This document shows positions 20,661-33,989 of a stretch of 64,000 nt of DNA, one piece after another. The notes below the pieces were generated by a model. The model made no database searches and was not told the DNA's origin. It worked only from the letters and a program-made list of their open reading frames with translations. Source of the stretch: Tretioscincus oriximinensis (lineage: Eukaryota; Chordata; Lepidosauria; Squamata; Gymnophthalmidae); NCBI GenBank assembly GCA_022410635.1, contig JAJVDF010000261.1:1254431-1318430 (forward strand). Reading direction: 5' to 3'. The translations under genes were made by a program, and so were the position numbers. Each line of letters starts with the position of its first letter. Position 1 is the first letter of the stretch.

Positions 20661-20790
20661 GCCTTGTCCTCACTGAATCTTATTCTTGGCTTTAACTCAG
20701 AATAGGCGCTTGCCATCTATACTGGCATGTGGATGGCCAAATTCTATGCCAAGTTATAACCCAGAATAAGGCTCAGTGGGGACAGGGCCT
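20661..20790. mobile_element. Palindromic MITE, clearest 130-bp copy
   Basis: Opens GCCTTGTCCTCACTGAATCT and closes CAGTGGGGACAGGGCCT, which are reverse complements with few mismatches. The inner arms also pair (TTAACTCAGAATAGG; AAGTTATAACCCAGAATAAG). At 130 bp this is the most compact complete copy and a good type example of the family. No target duplication was identified. Confidence 0.7.
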
Positions 20791-22066
20791 GTTTATATTT
20801 AAAATGAAATCCTAACCAATGTAAATTCCATTTTACTGTGTAGTATTCATTTCCAGGCAGAAGAGGTTAGAAATCCAACTTTATTTAAGCAGTCTATATT
20901 GTTTTTCTTTAAAAACTCAACATTTAAAATGCAACATGACAGGATTTATCAAGATTTGAATATGGTTGAATGTTGGGATTCTACCAAAGTTTCCCTTTTT
21001 CTTTACCTCCCTCTCCTATCATTACATAGTATTATTCCCCCCTCCCAATATGTTTGGTTTGATCACTTGTCACCTCAGAATAGTTTTACCTATTATCTTC
21101 AGTGTTTTGTGAGGTTTAACTTGCTGGAGCTGCCACTCAGATTGCCTCTGTTAAAGCCTGCCTATGCAGACACTTAGAGCTAACTTTGGTTTAGTTAGAT
21201 TTGTGGATAATTGTAAGATATGGTAGGGTATCTCATCAGTCCAAGTGGATTAGCTTTAAAGGGTCAATGCAGAAGTTCTTAAGGTTGAAAGAATAACAGG
21301 TCAAATTATTTAAGATGAATAATGAAAGTAATGTCAGAAAGAGGTTGACTAAAATGGAAGTTCTTTTCTTTTTATAAGAACAGCTTACAGATACTTTAAT
21401 AACTATGTAGAAGATGAGAAGGAATTGTAAGTAGAATCAACCTCTGTTAGAGTGGCAAGCTTATTTTTATTTAAAATTCTCAGTTTGGGTATTATTGTTA
21501 ACAGTTCTAATAGTTTTTAATATTTGTGTTTTCCCATGTATTTTTTTGTACTGCTGGGAGATGATATACAGCCAATGGACTAATCATTAATAAATTATAG
21601 ATATATAGCCAAGATGAGGTATTTTATAGGATTTTNTTTCAAAAGTAGGATTTCTTCATAGTCTTCTACGTTTTTGGTGGATTGGAGGAGAGTTATGATA
21701 CTTATGAACTTCCCTGGAATTTAGCCTTTGGCCTAGTGTTGCGTTAGTTTTCAGCAGAGAGGATTTTACAACTTTTGCTAATGGAAGCTCCAATAATTGC
21801 AGCACCCTACTCAGTTGGATTCACATTTTACAAGGAAGTTTCTGTTAAAGCATAGGATAATCTTTTTGGTGCTGTTAAAACTGGAGTTTAGAGTGTGAGG
21901 AAAAAACTCACTTTTAAAATTCATTAATGTTGAAATGTAACAAATTGTCATACAGATTTGTACCTATCTAAAAGTATAGGTGTAGATGCTTGGTTATTTC
22001 ATGGAAAGAGGCCAGGACTGCTATACCTTTAATGCCTTTATTGTATAAANGTCTTGATTTCTACAN
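20791..22066. other. Intronic sequence, nothing recognised
   Basis: AT-rich. No gene or repeat signature seen. Confidence 0.5.
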
Positions 22067-22314
22067 TTTATTCATTTATTTATTTATACTTATATCTCAC
22101 CATATACCTGAAAGTCTCAGGGTGGCCAACCAAAGGGCATTACTGTTGCTGTCTCCACAACAGACACCTTGTGAAGTAGGTGGGGCTGAGAAAGTTCTAA
22201 AGAACCGTGACTGGCCCAAGGTCACCCAGCTGGCTTTCATGGAGGAGTGAGGAATCAAACCGAGAACTACCAGATAAGAGTCCAACACTCTTAACCACTA
22301 CACCAAACTGGCAG
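22067..22314 (-). repeat. Sauria-type tRNA-derived SINE, near full length
   Basis: Reverse complement of the copy at 26921: the tail TTTATTTATTTATACTTATA at left, then ACACCTTGTGAAGTAGG, GGCCCAAGGTCACCCAGCTG and the tRNA-like head CACTACACCAAACTGGC at right. RNA polymerase III box A and B regions fall in the right-hand 70 bases. Confidence 0.85.
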
Positions 22315-24511
22315 TTCATCAAGAACCGTTTCTTCCATTCAAGAAACTCAGTGCAACTTGATCAGTATTCTTGTAGATGTAGAAAAGAGAGATGGAAATA
22401 CGTTTAGATTTATCAACTCTTTTAGTCTGTCCTATATAAATGTCTCAAGGCAGTGTATAGCATGATAAAAGGAGAAGCAAACAAGAATAAAAACAAGGTC
22501 ATAAAAAAGTAAAATATATCAAAATTAGCACTTTTCCTGTTTTGCAGAATTTTGTATNCAAATAATGTTTGTAGAATAAACTTTTGCTTAATCTGAATCA
22601 CTACGAAGTAAATTTTACTGCTAATAATTTTGTCTTATATTGGATTAATTGATTTGCTGTCAAATTACAATAATACATTTTAGTTTCCATGGTAATCTTN
22701 GAGGGCTCTCGCTAGAATTTATCTGTCAAACTATTTTCAGATGACAATTATGAATTCCCATTGACCTTTTGGGAACCAACTTGCAGATTCTGTCACCAAA
22801 GTTCAATACAGTTGATCACATAATGGAGGAGAAAGAAATGCTCACACCATGTGTCCAATACCATTGTATTGTTAGTGTATCCAAAAAGCTTTCAGCAGAA
22901 TTGTTATGTATATGTTTTTTGTACATTGATGCCTCACTTAGCAGATATGTAGTTCAATTCCCATTAATGTGGAATTATTATTCTAAGCAAGGACAGTGTT
23001 AATTTTTGCAAACTGACGTCATATGAACATCAATATGTGTTCGAGTGAGTTAGAAAGGGAAGGAGAGTAATTCTTACATCCTGCACCTCAGTTTAGATGG
23101 AATTGTATCATCTGGTAAAAGTTATGGTCCTTTACCAAATCCCGAGAGGTAAGATTTCAAAGAAAGAGTATTGGAAGAATTAGATGATCAACAAAAGTCC
23201 ATGCTGTCTACCTTCTTTTTGGTAGTCTTCAAAGTGCTTCAGACCTCCCCTTACTGTAAGATGTAAGATGTAAGTTAATGAACTCAGATTTCTTCTTTTG
23301 TTCGTTGGTTGCTTAATAGTATNTTCTGCTTAGACAAATGCATTCTAAGATACTCGGGTAGTTTTTTTCAATACTGTAAAGCTAAATTTGCTAACAAGAA
23401 TTTGTTGATTCTCAAGAAATATATACTTACAGCTCTGATTTAAGATAGCAGCCTACATAGAAAACTTAAGTGACTAAGAAAGGAAAGTGGAACACATGGC
23501 AAACTCCCACGTATCTCCTCCTTCTAAAGGATGTACTCACACCTTGCACTGTCTAGTTGGCTTTCTGAAGTTTCTCTCCATCTGTTGCCTTTCTATTCTA
23601 AATCTGGCATGGAGCCATTTAGAAACAAAAAACCCATAGCAACTTAAAAGGAATGCATAAAAAGGCAGATTTAACACCCTCAAATTATCCTTGTAAAAGT
23701 AGGCTTTCTCGACAATGGTAGCGTCTCCCTGTTCACATTCATTGCTTCTGCAGTTTTTCTGACTTCAGTTTAATCAAGTTGTCTTCTATTCATTAGTTTA
23801 CTAATTCAGACTTCTCAGTTCATTTAGGTAGAGCATCTTCCAGAAATAGCATTCTCCAGACTTAGATTCTGGGTCTTAGAGATCCCCACATCTTTTCTCC
23901 AAAACATTGACTACTTTTATTTATTTGTTTACCACTTTTAACTACAAGGCTCCAAAGTGATTTATACCTAACCTGTTTCCACTCTACAATATTACAAAAC
24001 ACATAAATCTGCTCCCCTTCAGATATGGAGTTGAAGGATGAAGATGACACTGATGGAAACCTGAAACACATTAAAACTTTGCAGTACAATTTAATGTCCT
24101 GCATTTTCTCTTTTGCATGTTTAACTAGATGCATACTTTACATTAGCTGATTTATTTTTTTGTACTTGCTATTATATGTTTTGCTTCTGCCCAGCAGCTA
24201 TTTTCCTACTTTGCTTTTNTATTGCTTAGCATAGCTTCTCTTTCCTCTACATAGGCTATATGCAGAATCTGTAGAAGTCTTTGGGACTCACATGTATATT
24301 TCACCTGACATTCATGTGGGCCTTCATTTTGACTTTACTTTTTGTATTTTGTGAACTTTTTATACTTGCCCCAGATTGTCGTAGCTACCTGTTATTTATC
24401 ATCTATATACAGTATGTTTTCTTATGTATGTTTGTGCCTGTTGACATATAAGTGGATATCTGTTGTTTCAAGGTATTTACAGACCACTGAATGTAGTGTT
24501 GCTTTAAAAAA
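22315..24511. other. Intronic sequence, nothing firmly recognised
   Basis: AT-rich. 23185-23260 carries faint words of the hammerhead-like repeat (CCATGCTGTCTACCTTC, GTAGTCTTCAAAGTGC), too degraded to call. A short GTAAGAT tandem lies at 23260-23275. No gene recognised. Confidence 0.45.
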
Positions 24512-24766
24512 TTACTTATTTATTTGTACCTATGTCCTGCTCTATACCTGAAGGTCTCAGGGTAACCACCCATAGAGTGGCACACATAGCTTTTGTTGCT
24601 TTCTTCACTACAGATACCCTGTGAAATAGGTGGGGCTGAGCGAGTTCTAAAGAACTGTGACTGGCCCAAGGTCACCCAGCTGACTTTCATGGAGGAGTGG
24701 GGAATTGGACTGGGAGACTCCCAGATGCAAGCCCAACACTCTTAACCAGTACACCAAACTGGCTCT
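24512..24766 (-). repeat. Sauria-type tRNA-derived SINE, near full length
   Basis: The same order of words as 22067-22314: TTACTTATTTATTTGTACC, GTGAAATAGGTGGGGCTGAG, TGGCCCAAGGTCACCCAGC and the head AACCAGTACACCAAACTGGC. Confidence 0.85.
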
Positions 24767-26220
24767 CTTAATTTGTTGCCCTCAGTCCTAATCAGATGAA
24801 GGAACATTAGATGCAGTTTACACATGGGTCTTAAATGGATTTTGTTTCTTGGGAAGAGGAATAGTTTTGAGGGATAATTCCTCTGTTCTTTTTTCTTTTT
24901 AAATTTTGGCTTTCATTATGCTCAGTTTGAAAAAAGGCCACTCCCCATTGACATTACATTTTTTCTGCATGACCATTGCTCAAACTGAATTCAACAAAGG
25001 TCATCCCCATTAAAGCATTTAATGACTTTTGGACTAAAATATTAAATAAATGTGCTTTGGGCCATGGTCTTTCCTGTTTTTTTGCCTTCTTAAAATAGAT
25101 TACTGACAAGTAGTGTCTATGATAAACTGATATTAAGAATTTTGAGGTAGAACACCAGTTTGAAATTTACTGATAAATAGAAAACCAGTACTTTTTTTAT
25201 TATGCCACAATATGATGTAGCTATTTAATTAGTTAGAAAAATAGGACTTGATTGGATTATAAATCACTGCTTGATTAAGGAAATAGGAAGGAATTGACTG
25301 AGTAGGTTTGTATTCTGTATAATGGAGGAAGAATTGAAAGTTCAGCCAGATTGGAGACCCACTAGTGACCAATTTGTGAATAGCATGGGATGAATTCTGG
25401 AATACCAAAGCTTTATGTGGAATATTCAAATGGAGCAGAATAAGAAAGCAATGTCTGAATGCAACATAAGATATAAGAGGAGCTGATCAGAAAGTGCAAA
25501 GAATCTCAAGAGGAGACAAAAAAAATAAGGAATAGCTGGGCTTTCTTCAGGTGAGAACAAGGGAACCCTATTCTTTCACCTTCTAATTTTTCAAGGTAAG
25601 TTTCTTAATGTCATTTTTTAAAAATTAAATCTACATTTACTTCTTCAATTCACTCTACTGCTTGTCTGGGGCTTTTAAAAATCTCCACACCAACAGTACA
25701 TTTCATTAACTGATTGTGATATCTTGAATACTTTGAGACAGAACCAGCCCCAAAGCCATTCTCTTATCTTGTGGCAGCATTTGGCTTTCATTTAAGCAGC
25801 TAGAGGATTTAGGTTAGAAAGAGACTAAACGTATTGTCACAAGGAGAATTTGCCATAGATTCTGGGTTACTGCAGCATTGATTTGTATTTGTAACACAGA
25901 TTGCTTCACAAGGAGCTCAGTGAAATGTTTGAGATATTTAAGATGCTTATGAAATGAGTCTGTCTTATTATTGAGGAGATCTGGGCAGAGTGTACAAGCA
26001 ACAAGCTAATTTGTCAACTTCATCTGAAATGTTTCAAAATCACACTATTACAACTGTGAAATTGATATACGTATCATAAATGTAGTGTATTGGAAAGCTA
26101 GGTATTTGAAAAAAAACCTGTTAATAAATGTTTAAAGTGTTATTATAGCCAGTCATCTGAGAAATGTCCATAGTTCTTCATAAAAGGAGAAACCCAGTTT
26201 CTATTCTGTATGCTTTAGTC
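24767..26220. other. Intronic sequence, nothing recognised
   Basis: AT-rich. No gene or repeat signature seen. Confidence 0.5.
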
Positions 26221-26523
26221 ATTAGAAGAAGAAGAACTTGGTTCTTATACCCCGCTTTTTCTCACCTTTCAAAGGGACTCAAAGAGGCTTACAATGGTAT
26301 TTTGCCTGAAGGCTGACATTCTATCTTCCCCACCAGGCTGTGGTGGTTCCCATGTATCTACTTGCAGTCAGTTGCAATTTCTTGTAATTCATGCTTTCGA
26401 ATAGCTGGCTAGAGCTACAGGCTAGTAGAAGTTGCTCACCCCTCCCCACGTCACACACAGGGCTTCGAAACCCGATCTCCCAGGCGAGAGGCGAATTCCT
26501 AAGCGACTGAGCCATTCGCGCCT
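26221..26523 (-). repeat. Second tRNA-derived SINE family, full length
   Basis: On the minus strand the head reads GGCGCGAATGGCTCAGTCGC, containing a box A match (TGGCTCAGTCG), followed by GGGAGATCGGGTTTCGAAG with a box B-like GGTTTCGAA. The body has CTAGCCTGTAGCTCTAGCC and GCAAGAAATTGCAACTGAC. The tail GGGGTATAAGAACCAAG ends in (TTC)n. Other copies lie at 37989, 49995 and 50158. It differs from the Sauria-type SINE in head, body and tail, so it is a separate family. Confidence 0.8.
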
Positions 26524-26920
26524 GCAATAGTATCTTCTTCTTTTTGATCAATTGTTTGCTTTTTTGTCTTTTATGATGTGACTTAGAGACCTTTGATATA
26601 GTGTGGGATATATTGTTAGTGACAATAACTAAATAAACTGTCTCTGAATCATGACGGTGGTTTTATTCATACCACAGAACTGAGGGAGATATTTGTAAAG
26701 CTTTGCTTATTAGACGGTTGCCTGGAATACTATTCCTGAACTTCTAAAACTAGAAGTGCCACTTTCTTAAAGAAAACTTGTTTATGTTGCCCTTGTTACA
26801 CTCAGAACACTATGTCTAACATTTTGGCAATACCTGGCCACTTATTTTTTCCAGCATCTTTAGTAATAAGATATGCTCTATGCATGCAGCCCAAATCCAT
26901 CATGTTTGTATGAAAGTAAA
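26524..26920. other. Intronic spacer, nothing recognised
   Basis: No gene or repeat signature seen. Confidence 0.4.
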
Positions 26921-27182
26921 GAGCCAATTTGGTGTAGCGGTTAGAGTACTGAACTCTTTTCTGGTAGTCTCCTGGTTCATTTTCCCACTCCTCCATGAAA
27001 GCCAGATGAGTGACCCTGGGCCAGTCACAATTCTTTAGAACTCTCTCAGCCCCACCTACTTCACAGGGTTTCTCTTGTGCTGAAAGCAACAAAAGCTATA
27101 TGTGCCTCCCTTTGGTTGGCTGCCTTGAGACCTTCGGGTATAGGGTGAGATATAAATACAAATAAATAAGTAAATAAATAAA
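26921..27182 (+). repeat. Sauria-type tRNA-derived SINE, full length
   Basis: The reference copy for this window. The head GAGCCAATTTGGTGTAGCGG is followed by TTAGAGTACTGAACTC and a box B-like GGTTCATTTTCC; the body by TGACCCTGGGCCAGTCAC and CTCTCAGCCCCACCTACTTC; the end by GCTGCCTTGAGACCTTCGGG and (AAATAAAT)n. The layout of tRNA head, conserved body and short LINE-like tail agrees with Sauria SINEs of squamates. Confidence 0.85.
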
Positions 27183-28237
27183 CTCTATTCATCGTGATCA
27201 GTGCCTAATTATGCACAGGACCATAACTTTAATATTGCCTGGCATGATTATTCTGTGTTTGTTTTGTTTTTTAACTTTCTGTAACACCGTTCTTTTAGGT
27301 AAATCTCAGGCGTGTGCAGTGGGGATACAGGAAAGTAGTCAGACTTCTGGAACCAGCTCTTAATGTTCTTCTCTGCCCTGAGGGGTTACCAAGTGATGTG
27401 GAATCAATTGGATATGAATAAATATAATCTTCAACTAATCTCAGAGCTGCCTCTTAACTTTTCTTGTGGTGCATTTTTTAGCATCTCTCTTTTTCCAAAC
27501 AATTTAAAATTACAAGTCCTTTAAAGTCAAATAATGACAGCCTATTGCACTAAGGAGCCTTTCACCAGATGTTTCTTGACAGTGGATGCAAAACCAAAAG
27601 GCATCCCTCCTCTAAACCTTTAATTCATCCTTTTGTTTTCCTAATACATGTTGGAACAGGAGGAGTTCAGTCAGTGTTGCATGGGACTGCCCATGCTGCA
27701 CGAAGATACAATCAGTGAAGCTCTTGGCTAGATGCTTAGTTTTCAGTAAGGGTGAGTAGCTTCACCTACCCTGCAGGCTATGTCTTGCCTTGATGTAAAA
27801 GAGCAAACCATGTATCCATTGTAAACTGCAAACTAAAAGCAATGATTCACTATGCAGTAATGCCCCTAGAAGTGATTATTATCTTGTATGCACAGCTCTT
27901 TTAGAGGCCGTCAGAGGTCAGAGCACATATTACTATCAGGTCCTTCCATTGTATAAACCAATATATAAAAGTGTTCGGCTAGTTTAAAGTTTCTAGCACC
28001 ATCAATATTGTTCAGTTTGTAGAGAAATGTATTTTGAATTGCAATCACTGTATAGTAATGATCTTGTTTTGAATCAGAAATCTGTGTTTTCATTTATTAG
28101 TTAGGTCCAATCCCCACCTTCTATTTCCTGCACTTTGGAGGTGAGTTTACCTTATGATCTACACGTGTCCAGCCTTCCATGCACTCTAAAGTGCAATAAA
28201 CAGCCTCCTCATATCATGTGATTTTCAAAGCCTCTGA
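27183..28237. other. Intronic sequence, nothing recognised
   Basis: No gene or repeat signature seen. Confidence 0.5.
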
Positions 28238-28560
28238 AATGTTACCCAGAATAAGGCTCTCAGGGCCTCCGTTTTAAAGTTCCAGAGAAGAATCTATCAG
28301 CTCCTGGTAGTAGCAAATTGTAAAGATTTCATTGGCTCTTGGAGCACAAGGACTGCCTGGGAACAAGAGGCAGGGTTGCAGGGAATTCTGGGGGTTGTAG
28401 TTANGAAAGTACAGCAGTGCCTTCTGGGGCTCCTCATTTGAACTAAGGCAGCGAATGAAGGCAAGTAAAATGGGACAGACAGCCAACACATTTGTTTCTT
28501 TAAGTGTTTGCAAAGCGGAGCTAANAGACAGGTGAGGATGTAGCCTTATTCTGCAAGTTC
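28238..28560. mobile_element. Probable composite MITE
   Basis: Bounded by ACCCAGAATAAGGCTCTCAG at the left and GATGTAGCCTTATTCTGC at the right, inverted ends of the GAGCCTTATTCTGG type. The interior contains GAATTCTGGGGGTTGTAGTT, a word resembling dispersed DNA-transposon sequence in vertebrates. Sequence between is otherwise unassigned. Confidence 0.4.
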
Positions 28561-30889
28561 AACATGATTATGTATTAAAAGCATCTGAGCATAATGGGAG
28601 TAGCACTGTCTTTTAGAATTCATCATGTTTGGGAAAATAATACAATCAAAATAAGAGCTTGCCTTGAGGAACAAAAAAGCTTCTTAGATTTGTGTTGAGT
28701 ATACATTTTGTAGATCTGGGCTGAAGTACAAAAAACAAAAGGGATGCACTGGAAACTGCTTTTGGTAAGGTTGTTAGAACAGATTTTGTGGTCCAAAATG
28801 GTTTTATACCCCAATACGGGATTCCCAACCTTGCTATTTTATCTGAAGTTGATGAATTAAGGTTGTAAGCTCCATTCTGAGCGTGCTTTAGCGGTGCAAT
28901 TTTCTTTTGCTCCTTCACTCTGCAGTAATATTTGAATTTATAAAGCAAAAAGATGATCCATCAGATTTGGAAGATAGTGCAAAGGTAAACTGTGAGAGGG
29001 TAAGTTTCTGACTTTCATTTTGATTAACATTTCCCATGTGGATGAAGTAAACTAGAGTTTCAACTTACATCAGAGCAGTTGTTCTTTACTCTAAGATAAC
29101 TATAACTTCAAGTATAATAAGTGGAAGGAGAGCAATGAAAGCACTTCTGCCTGACTCACCTCTGATTCTCCAGGGTCAGAAACTTGGGAAGCAAATCAGT
29201 GTACATTCATGGAGAACTAGAGGTGGTACAAGCAGCAGTAGAAGTGGCCATGGCAACAAAAAAGGGCGCTTCTAAAGCCTCTCCTGGAAGGCAGGAAACT
29301 GTATAGATTTGTCAATTACGAAAGAAAAAGTCAAATGTCTTNTCCATGCATGAGGAATAAAGAAACTTTGTTCTTCTGTGGGAAAAAAAGTATAATAAAT
29401 TTAAGATTGCATCTGCATTGGATTACTAGTTCATATGTGTAATTAGGTTGTTCACTGGGAATTGGGCTTTGCAGTCCAATTGTTTCTTGATGGTGAATCA
29501 GCCAAACTGCTTGCCAGAATAGGGTGCTGAGCAGCTCATTTAATCTACTAGGTGCAAGAAATCTGCACCATTTTGCCAGACCCCCAGAAATGCCCCAGAC
29601 ATTTTTAACTTCCAAATTTGAAGTGGGCCCACATAATGCAGACAGCTCATGCCAGGGTTCCCAGACTGATTTTGGGCCCTTCCAATAAATCTGGCCCAGT
29701 CAATCCATGAGAATTCTTCCTAAACCCTACATGGTATTAAAAATGAATTGGTCTATTCTCACCCCATCTAGAAGAGTCATCAAGAAAATCTTAGTTTCTG
29801 GATTCTGAAAAATATGAAGTACCAACAAATGTATTCAAGTGACTTGCACTTAATTACATTCAAGAATAGTAGCAAATTAATATTAAAGAAAACAATCTAA
29901 AATATCATTTGTGTACTTGCTCAAACTACTAATGTTGACATTTAAAGCTACAATTAATACTGAAGTATGCACAGGTTTGGTGACAATCTGTATGGCGTTC
30001 AAATTTTTATAATGATGCATATAAATCAACGTTTTCTATTCATTTTTGCTTACAAAGAGTTCACAAACGAGAAGCCTCTACTGCATTTTGTTCTCATAAA
30101 ATCCACAGTTAATTACAGCCTAATTTCAGTAGTGTCTGTTTAATGATTTAATTCTAAGAAACCTAAAGACCATAAGGCACAGGACAAATGTATATATAAA
30201 TAAAACAAATTGTGAAATGTGGTGAGAAATTGTGAAATTGAGAGAGATGTTGAGAAAGATAGTGGTTAAAAAAGATGAAACTGAACAAACATTAGCAACG
30301 ATTTAACTGCCAGAAATTACAATTAAGAATGGAGAGATAATGTCTAATCCTGTGTGAAACTTGAAACTGAAAGCAGACACAAGGAGAAATGCAAAAGCTA
30401 GTAAAGAAAAGCCAGAGATATTGAAGAGGGGAATAAATCTGGAATATGAACTCTCTACCATTGGGAAAAGGAACCTCCTATGGATTATGTGCTTAACTTT
30501 GAATACAGTATAATAATAATAATAATGATGATGAAATAAGTATTCATTATGTAAATAATGGAAGTTATTTTGTATACAGTATCTGTATGTTACAAACATG
30601 CAAGTAGTACTTATATTCTGAACTATATCTNTATAAACTTGGGACTGGCCCTGATCACACATCTTGAAGAATGAGTTTAATTCATTTCCNCCCCAAAGAC
30701 TAAAGTAGACAGCAGTTTAATCCTAAAAGCCCTAAGAAGCAATTTTGGTGGGGTAAGGGAAAAAAACTTTGCTTTACAAGTTTTCAATTNACAAGCGATA
30801 TGTTGGGATAAATTAGCACACAAAGTCAATAAGTCTGTATGTAGAATAAGCTATTTTGTTCAGGTTTTAACATGTGAATTATGATTTTG
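28561..30889. other. Intronic sequence, nothing recognised
   Basis: AT-rich. A short AAT/GAT microsatellite lies at 30510-30535. No gene recognised. Confidence 0.5.
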
Positions 30890-30942
30890 TTGTTAACTGC
30901 CCTGAGTCCTTCGGGTATAGGGTGATATAAAAACATAAATAA
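30890..30942 (+). repeat. Sauria-type SINE 3' tail
   Basis: TTAACTGCCCTGAGTCCTTC, GGGTATAGGGTGATATAAAA and ACATAAAT match the 3' end of the copy at 26921. Confidence 0.6.
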
Positions 30943-32724
30943 TGTCCTTCCATGTCCTTCCACTCAATTTTTATCTTCATCAGAATTTTGCGATAGGTGA
31001 GATGGTTTATGAAAACCACAGATCTTACTGCCTTAAAGTAATCTTGTACCCCACTTGTATTTTGGATAACCATTTACTAGGAATCCCAGCTGAAGAAGAT
31101 GTGTGCTCATGTACGTGTGCAGAATACTATCAGACATTTTTTTNAAATGTCTATTTCTGAACTACTTGATTAATACTTTCCCCCCAGATTTTTGATAATT
31201 CTGAACATTTCAAGACATTTTAATACGGACCTTCTTTTGATAGTAGGGAGATGTGCAGTTTTAATTACGGCGGAGCAAAGTCTTTCTCCTCCATAGCAAT
31301 TCAAAGTGGTTAGAGGATTGGAAAGTACATTCCTGGCAGATTGCAGAAGCCTAGCATGATATAAATTCATTACAACTGGAAATTGCAAGGAAACTCTACA
31401 TATCCTTTTCTGTTACGATCCTGTAGTATACAAGTCATTCCAAATTCAACTGAATGGATGTTTCATGCCGTTCCCACAGATCTGCATGGAACAGTAATGA
31501 AATGTTATTTAGTATCAGAAATTCCTTGGCAAAAGTTCAAGATAAATATGGCAGCATTTGACTCTTCACTAGCTGAGTTTAAATGTTTAGTATAAAGCTG
31601 TGCATGTAAATGCCAGATAAGACACAAGCCATCTGTGTTCAGTTTGTTTATGATTCCTGCTTTGAGCCTTTGTCTTGCAAAGCTGTGCTTTTTTACAGGT
31701 AGTCAGGGATTTAAGAGAGTGGTAGTGATGATGGCTTTCCAAGCCCTTGAGGAACCATAATGAATTCTTCCCTTNTGTACTAAACAAAACCAGGAAATAG
31801 TAAAGTAACTAAAAAGGAAATGAGAAGCAGTAGACAGAGCTTTCCACTTCTGAATGGAGCCCATCTGGGAAAGCCTTTTAAAAAATCCGACTCTTTGCTA
31901 TTTAAAAAAGTAAGTTTGCTTGTTCAGACTTTTCTGACTGCTGACAAGCACTAAAGCTCCATTTATATAGGCACAAAAAGATTCTGTCTTTCAACTATGG
32001 CTCTCCATTGTTTGAATCTTACTGCTAACATGGAATATAAATAGACAAGGGAGTGGAGGACAGCATTAAAACAAGGAGGGCAGGAGTTATGCCCTTCTAA
32101 TTCACGTAAATGCTGTTGTTTCCATTGGGAGGGAAATCATGTTACAGTTGTTTTCAGTTGCAAATACCATAGGAGCCAGTTGAATTATTTGACTAATCTT
32201 CTATTCTTTCCTTTTATTGTGAAAATACACTTAGCATATCAATACAGTACAGTTCACTTGTAGATTTCCTGCATTGAAGAGACTTAAGTGTGGTAATTTA
32301 GTTTACAAAAGCATTCCATACAGAGGATATTTTTATCCTATTGTTGTCATAATCCTGACTATCCCCTTGACTCATGAAATCCTTCAGTTCAAGAAGGGGC
32401 CAAGTTGAATTTCTCTTCTTTGTGGAAAAAGCGACTGAGGACATTGTGGGTGTATCAAGTAGTTAATTTGGAATGCCTGAAGTCAAAACATTCTGAGATA
32501 GTTTGAAATAAATAATTGTACAAAAGCTATGGGGATTGCTGATTTCTGAAACAAAACGGAGGTATATAACTTCAGAGAACATCCTCTTTTTCTTCTCTCC
32601 CTCCAAATAATAAATCGCTACAACAAAGCATAGAATATGCTAAAGAAACTTACATCTCACTGCTGTTGTTGTGGTGTGGTATTGTTTTGTGAAGGATGAG
32701 ATGTAAATTCTTAAAGTAATACAT
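30943..32724. other. Intronic sequence, nothing recognised
   Basis: AT-rich. Open frames lack recognisable domains. Confidence 0.5.
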
Positions 32725-32875
32725 TTCAGAGAAATAGCCGTGTTAGTCTTAGTTCAGAAAGTTGCATTTGAAGAAGTAGACTTGTCTTCGAAAACTCATG
32801 CCACCTACTTTTCTCTTGTTAATCTCCAAATGCTATAAGACACATACACACACACATGCTGAACTTTCTAAAGTA
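32725..32875 (+). mobile_element. Dispersed repeat with hammerhead-like core, copy D
   Basis: Begins with the family's terminal word TTCAGAGAAATAGCCGTGTT, then at 32764-32801 GCAT-TTGAAGA, stem GTAGAC..GTCTTC, GAAA and ACTCATGCC, followed by CTACTTTTCTCTTGTTAATC. The catalytic GAAA is kept, but CTGA has become TTGA. The terminal word directly before the core suggests a junction of two units. Confidence 0.55.
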
Positions 32876-33584
32876 ATACAGTTTGTCTTATGTTCTGATG
32901 TTGCTGCTTTGTGATGTTCTCTATTTCCTCCTTTTTTAGTATGCTGTGCAAGAAATGGAAAATACGGTTATTGATAGTCATGGAATAAGTTGCAATATAT
33001 ACTGTAACCAGTAGGGAAGGGAAGAGCTGAAAATGAACAACATTTGAGAGGAAGATGTTTTCTGTTATGGCTTTCGAGCCTGAATTTACTCCAAATTGTG
33101 AAATACTCTATCTAGGAGCAAGGAACATATCATGTAATACATAGGACAGTGTGGACTGAAGCCTCTGTTCTATATAACTCATCTTGATTCCTTTTTATAT
33201 TCTACCACAGACTGGATAATATGTTCAGCACCAAGGGCAGCGGTGACTCAACTCCAGATAGTCTCAACTGTAATTCCCATCAGCCTCAGCAAATATGCTG
33301 ACTGCATAGAGAGAGGAAGACATAGTCTACAACATTTAGGTTTTTTTTCAGACACATTTAATCCATCTTCAGTCCTGAAGAACTGGACTAAAGCAGGAAA
33401 AAACTCTAGAACCACTGTGTTACATACTGTGTAGAAAATAAGTAATGAACATACCGTGAGGAAAATATGTAATTCCACTGTTTCCAGAACCTTCATTTAA
33501 ATATCCTTTTCACAATTTTAAGTTAACAATGGTTGGAAGAGCTGTGGAGCTATGTCTATGCTGTTTTTCTTTAAGAAATCTCAA
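32876..33584. other. Intronic sequence, nothing recognised
   Basis: No gene or repeat signature seen. Confidence 0.45.
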
Positions 33585-33790
33585 AGTGATTTACACAGCA
33601 TTAAAAAAAAACACATTTTAACAGCAGTTCAAAAGCATTAAAACTGAGTGGACCAGGGAAAGGGCATGCCTATGCAAAAAGATAACTTTTCAATAAATTC
33701 CATTAAGTTGTAAATGTTGGTGCCTTGCGACCACAGAGTGAGGGTATTCCAGAGTGGAAGTGCCACCCCATAAGGCCCAGCTGTAATTAC
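33585..33790 (-). repeat. Old retroposon 3' end, unclassified
   Basis: TCTCAAAGTGATTTACACAG, a run of A, then GAGGGTATTCCAGAGTGGAAG and GCCACCCCATAAGGCCC have the layout (gridded tail, A-rich part, 'first-of-all' body) of the family at 43130 and 48150. Low similarity. Confidence 0.35.
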
Positions 33791-33989
33791 TCTACGATTG
33801 AGAATTGCTCACACTGTTTCCTCACGAGGAACAAAAAGAGTCTTTTTTTCCAACTGGCTAATAACATACAAGCTCCAAATGGGGAACTATTGAAGTCAAA
33901 GACCCCTATGGAAACAATATTTGACACTTTTATCTCAACAAAAATGCAAAGCAGAGTTTCTTTTCTCTGTCTGACATTAGGAGCCATAG

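Noticed and set aside
26450..26523. Possible true tRNA gene on the minus strand
   Set aside because: Box A and B are present, but the cloverleaf is incomplete, and the unit continues into a SINE body and tail shared with other copies.
26921..26995. Possible tRNA gene at the SINE head
   Set aside because: Same reasoning: box B is degraded and the sequence is the head of a dispersed SINE.
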